A stretch of 64,000 bases of DNA. Source: Tetraselmis striata. Lineage: Eukaryota; Chlorophyta; Chlorodendrophyceae; Chlorodendrales; Chlorodendraceae. A program made the position numbers and the translations under genes. The stretch covers positions 1 to 64,000 of the forward strand of contig VCJN01001920.1 of the NCBI GenBank assembly GCA_006384855.1. Reading direction: 5' to 3'. Positions 56,701 to 62,700 of the stretch are shown piece after piece. The stretch's first letter is position 1. Each line of letters opens with the position of its first letter. The notes beneath the pieces were generated by a model, which saw nothing but the letters and a program-made list of their open reading frames with translations, had not been told where the DNA came from and did no database searches.

Positions 56701-59700
56701 GCAATATTATCACCGGAGCCCCACGATATGACCGCGTGCAGGGCACCTAGGCCTTGCTTGGGGTCGATCAAGCCATATCCAATGGCGTTGATGTTTTGCA
56801 AGACCTTGTCACGAGACGCCGCCATACCGGCCCCGGCCCACGCCCCCCATTGCACACTTGACAAAGTAATGCCCATATTGGCGGCACGACTCGCCCATCC
56901 GTCTAACATAGAGTTTGCAGCGGTGTAGTTCGCTTGCCCCTTGGACCCTAACAAGCCGGCGATTGAGGAGAACGCCACCGTACTCAGCGTCGGAAATGCC
57001 TTGGTGAAGCTCCATAAGTGGTGCATTCCGGTCACCTTGACTCCCCCCGTGTAGCTAAGCCCTCTCGCAGTTTGTCGTGACAACGCTCCATCTTGTAGCG
57101 CCCCTCCGGAGTGGAAAACATGACCCCATGTGCGAAGGTTGATCACGTGACGCGCATCCTCTGAGACCGACGAGTCACACGAGCTCGCGTCCATGCATGC
57201 GCCTTTTGATAAATGAGCCATAGCATCGTGAGATGCTCGCCCGGTGCGCCCCAATAACATGCCCTTGAGACCGGATACTTCCGTTCTCATCCATCCCGCA
57301 ACAAGCATACCAAGCCCTCCGAGGCCGCCAGTCACGAGAGCACTTGCACCCCATGCCCTCGCCCCGCTTGACACGGGCGCCATGTCGATAATCCGCTTGG
57401 TGGACCGCGCTAGCACGGGAGCAACAACAGTACCTCCGGTAATGCTCGTGCCGAAGCAATCTCCCTTGGAAGGTAGCGCCGAATCGTGGTCGACAGCGAG
57501 CGACGTGTACCTTACGTCCCATGCAACATTGGGAATCTCCGTCGCACATGTTCGTGCCATGCTGTGCACGCCTTGTTTAGCACTCATGGCCAAGGCTCTT
57601 TCGTTGTCCACGGCACGACATGGAGAAACCAACCCATATCCCACCTCTAGAAACGCCAACCGCACTGCGCCCGTCTTGTTGATGTTTAGAGTCATGGCAT
57701 GCTGCAAGCTTTGCAACACCGCCAATTGTCCGTCAACACGACCCGCCTCTTGGACACGTTGCAAGGCGGGGATAGCCGACTCAACGCTTGCTGTCGCCAC
57801 ACCCGCGTCATCGACACCCATGTTCAACAACGAGGTGGCTTTAGCCCCGAGCAAATGCCCAGTGGATGTGGCGATGGTCACGCGCTTGCTCGAGGCAACC
57901 GCGCCATCAACTTGCCATTGAGTGTTGTACAACATTTGAGCCATCTCGTGTTGAGATCTCTTGCGTGCCGACAACATGGAAGTCGCGCGAGCCGCTCGTA
58001 TCGGTTTTAGCGTTATCCCTTTAATCGTTAAAATCTTATCTTTTGTTGCAGATTCGATCATCGAGCTACCCGTGATATGCATGCCACCGTGTAAAGTCGC
58101 GTTTTGGCAGCATATTTGATGTTCGGTCGCTTTTGTTGAGTCTTCGGGCGGTGTGCCCACATTGCAGATGTCCATGCAAGTGGCCATCCTTGTGACAATG
58201 GTCATCGATGGATCCCTTCCCCGCGTCAAAGTGCCCATGGTATTGAGACTTTGGATGCACGAATCTACAATAATCGCACCGCTGACGATCATGTTGTTGG
58301 TGTCAAATCGTTTCTTGTATGCAAAGCTTATAGTACCAGTAACAAATGATTCGTACGCATGATATTGAAGGGGTAGCAAGCATTGTCCGCGCATATGGTC
58401 ATGTACACGCTTATCATCGGTGGTAGCCTGTGATGGCAATGATTTCGACATGCCCGTAACGTTGGCGCTCATCATTGTTGTCTCGCCGTATGTGCGGGTC
58501 TCCACTATTGGCAATGCTACCACCGCGAAAGAACCGGTATGGATGTCCGCACGAATTTGTAGTGACCGTACAATAGGCAAAATCTCGCTGACTTGGATGT
58601 TACACAAATGAGATGTTGCATGTCCATGAGTTGCTTTTGTATTGTCTTTGGTCATCAACATGGCCGCTTGGCAAGCCACATGAATGGTTATCGATTGCGG
58701 GAAATGGGGAATGCCATCAATTGTGTTCCCATAAAGAGGCGATACTTTCGTGCGGTGCAAATCGAGCCCAATGTAGGCAATGTTACGTCCATATCCATAG
58801 TTCAGAGTTGACCAAGCTTCCGATCGGGGAGGAAACGGCCATACAACATGTCGATTCCTTGCTTTGTCCTCAAAGATCGCTACAATGGTCGCATCCGTGC
58901 CGGTTATTGATGTGGGCGCACAAGGATTCTTATTCAGAGAGAAGCAACTATGGGCGTTCACCCCGCTCATGCCAAAGGAGCTTGTCCCCGTGTACCCGCT
59001 CCACCTTATCGTCGCCCCGGCCCCCACTTGCCGTTGCACCACAGGCATCACACCTCTTCTCTTCCAATCCCGTTCCCATGTGCCCTCCACATGCGGATTC
59101 ACCTCGCGCAAATGCATCACCCCGGGCGCAACTTCATGTTGCATGGCCATAGTGGACAACAATGCACCGGTAAGGCCCGCCGCCCCCTCGGTGTGACCGT
59201 AGAATGACTTCACAGAGCCCACACACAAGTTGTGAAGTGTGGACGCTTCAATGCGCTCGTAAGCAAGCGCTTGACCAAGGGCCCCCATCTCGATCGGGTC
59301 ACCCAATGGGGTTCCCGTGCCATGAACAGCGACGTAGCACAACTTGGCGGGGTCGAGGCGTCCGGACACCAATGCGTCACCCACCAAGCGCGTTTGAGAA
59401 GGCCCGTTGGGCGCGGTTAGGCCGCTAGACCGGCCGTCTTGGTTTACTGCCGACCCACACATCAACACACAATGGTCACCCTCACCGCGATGATGTTGAT
59501 ATCCGCTTGTCAAAAGCGTCGCCACCAAGCCTTCGCCCCGGCCATACCCGTCTGCATTGTTGTCGAATGACTTGCAACGCCCCACAGGAGATAATGCTTG
59601 CAATACACAAATTGCCGTAGTTGTCTCCGGGAGAAGCATGGTGTTGACTCCCGCTGCCACCGCGGCCATAGTCTCCCCGGATGTCAACCCGTTGTGTGCG

Positions 59701-62700
59701 AGATGGGTTGCCACCAACGACGAGGAGCACGCAGTGTCGGTGCTTACGCATGGGCCTTGCAAACCAAATGTGTACGACACCCGGCCGACAAGAAATGATA
59801 TTCCGTTACCCAAAAGAAGTCCCGGAGTGAGCCGCTCATGTTCCTTTAATTTAATGTACTCTTGATACATGCAACCCACATACACTCCTGTATGCCTCAA
59901 TGTCGCATGCATATCAACGCCCATATCGTGATGATCCAATATAGCTAACGCTCCGTGGGTGAGCTCGAGTAATACACGCGCTTGCGGATCCATGCCGTGA
60001 CTTTCGTCTTGCGACAATTGGAACGACTCGTGATCGAATAACTCCAACCCATCCACAAAGCCGCCCACCATCACATAGCTGCCTTGCTTGGAGGATCCTT
60101 GCGGTTGGTAGTACTCGTCCGCGTCCCACCTAGCCAACGGGATGCGCGCTTGTACATCTTGTTGCAATCGCACACACTGCTCGAGCATGCTACTCTCCAC
60201 ATTGGCATCGAGTGGGCTCTTCGGATATCTGCACACCAATGATGCCAATGTTGAGCACGTACTCCATATGTTCGCCACTTGGGCGTCCTCCAACACGGGC
60301 TCCGGCGGCAACATATCAACATCATCGTGTTGGGAGGGGAGCTGCCCAACTAGAAAGGTAGTCAATGCGGAGATGGAGGGGTAGTCGAATGTGACCGTGG
60401 CAGACAAGGCCATTCCGTATTGTGCTTCCAACCTAGAGCGTAGCTCGGTGGAGCCAATCGAGTCTAGTCCGCTCTCCATGAGAGGGGCATTCTCGTCGAT
60501 AGCATTGCCGATGACTTGATGCACTATGCTTGTCACCTCCTCTAGCACCTCTTGCACGTGCTTCGACGGTGCGGCGTTAATGGAGGTAGGATGCAAGGAA
60601 CGGGGCATGCTTGACAACCCTCTTGGCCACGGCGATGTTGAGAAATTGGCTGTTGGCTCGCCTACATCGTGCATTTGGATGGCCGCCATAGACTCGATGT
60701 AGTCGACGAGGGCATGCACCGAAGGGTAATCGAACACCACCGTGGCGGGCAGCTCGGTGTCTAGTTGGGCCGACAGTTTGGTGCGTAGTTCCACAGCGGC
60801 AAGACTATCGAGTCCTGCCTCCATGAGGGACCCATTGGGATCAATGTCGTGACCGAGGATATCAGCCACGGCGGATGGGATGATGCGCTTGGCATCACTC
60901 GAAGCGACTTGGAGCCGGCTCGGGGCCATGGGCGTAGATTCAAGTGGAAAAGAGGTAGGCATGGACTCGAGATACAAAATGAGGGCTGACATAGAGGGGT
61001 AGTCGAACACCATTGTGGCGGGCAACTCGGTGTCTAGTTGGGATGACAAGCTTGTGCGTAGTTCAACGGCGGAAAGGCTATCGAGGCCGGAGTCCATGAG
61101 GGAAGCGTTGGGGTCGATATCTTGGCCAAGAATAGCAAACACAGTTGATGAGACAATCCGATTGTAGTTAGTGACCTGGACTATGGGTATGGTACTTATA
61201 CTCTCCGATTTGATATACCGGTCGGTAGCAAACATGCCACGTGCGTGATGATGGCTTTTACTTGCATGCGCAGTGTGATGCGGCCTTGCATCGAAAAATT
61301 CCTTGAATATTGAGGTGTTATTTTCGTTTTTCTCGCCGCTATTTTCCGAAGCTCGTGTGATTGACAATATTGATAGTGTTTTCTTCAAGCGTGTTGTAGA
61401 TAAGGGTGAAGAGAGCCACACATCCGATTGGCACATTTGGGTTCCTTTTCCCGCGGCGATCACCCCTCCAAGCGCTTGCAAACCCAGTGTCGGTAAAACC
61501 ACGCCAAGTCCGGCTTCATCAACATTTGCAATAATCGATGCATGCCTCGCAGCCATGCCCACGGCGGTCCATGCACCCCATTGCACACTCGCACCGTGAA
61601 GACCACACGATGTGCGGTTGGTCGCCCACCAATCCAACATTGCGTTGGCGATCCCGTAGTTTGCTTGGCCACGCGATCCCATGAATGATGTGATGGACGA
61701 GAACGCCACCGCGCTTTCCACCAACCACCCCGCCATGTTGCTTTCCATCAATCGCGCTCCCGACACCTTAGGGGCCATCACTTGTCTAAGGGCCGTCGAG
61801 GATTGATTGGAAAGCGCGCTATCTTGCAACACCCCGCCGGAGTGCACCACGCTGCAAGACCCGTGGCATCCGTGCACCACCATCCGGTTCATCAATTCCT
61901 CACTTGATGCTAGGTCGCAACTTGTGGCCTCAACCGCGGCGCATCTCTCCGCCCATGCGGTGCCTAGGTCCGCCGCCGCACCACTGGCACGTCCGCTGCG
62001 ACCCAACAACGTCACATGCCCCCCCTTGCCTATCATGGACAACCAATCTGACACCAACAAGCCCAACCCTCCGAGGCCGCCCGTCACAAGTATGGCCCCT
62101 CCAATATCGACAGCGTTGCCGCCTCGGCAGTCGTATGCAAGGTGGTACCTTGTGGTAGAGGCTCCTATTTGGGGAGTCAGCACCACGCCATTCTTGAGGT
62201 GGCACCCAAAGCCATCGGAGTGTACTTCGCCACGCGCGGCGTGTTGGGACACGCCACATGTGCTCATGCGGTATACACGCCACGTAGCGTCCGGAACCTC
62301 TTGAACGGCGGTGCGCACCATGCCATGCACTCCCGCCGCAATCTCGTTCATATGACGGTGAGCTCCCCGAGGGGCTGAGACATTATGCCCCACTCGCTCC
62401 TCGTTGGTCGCCATGACTAACCGGACATCGCAACGCTGTCCGCGCGGAATGCTAGCGTGCAAGTGTTGAGCAAGAGCTAACGGGCCATCGTTTCGGGCGT
62501 TGCTAACACTGCATGGCAAGCACGTGCCGACCGTCGCCTCACCGTGTTGGCCAAACTCCCATCCGATGAATGCCTTAGCGGTGACGATCGTCGGTGCTTG
62601 CGAGTAGTGTCCCGACGCCATCCATGAGGTTTGGTACAATAGTGGCAAGCGGGACGACGGTGTCGTTGCTTTGGGTTGTTGGCTGACTTGCTTTAGTTGC

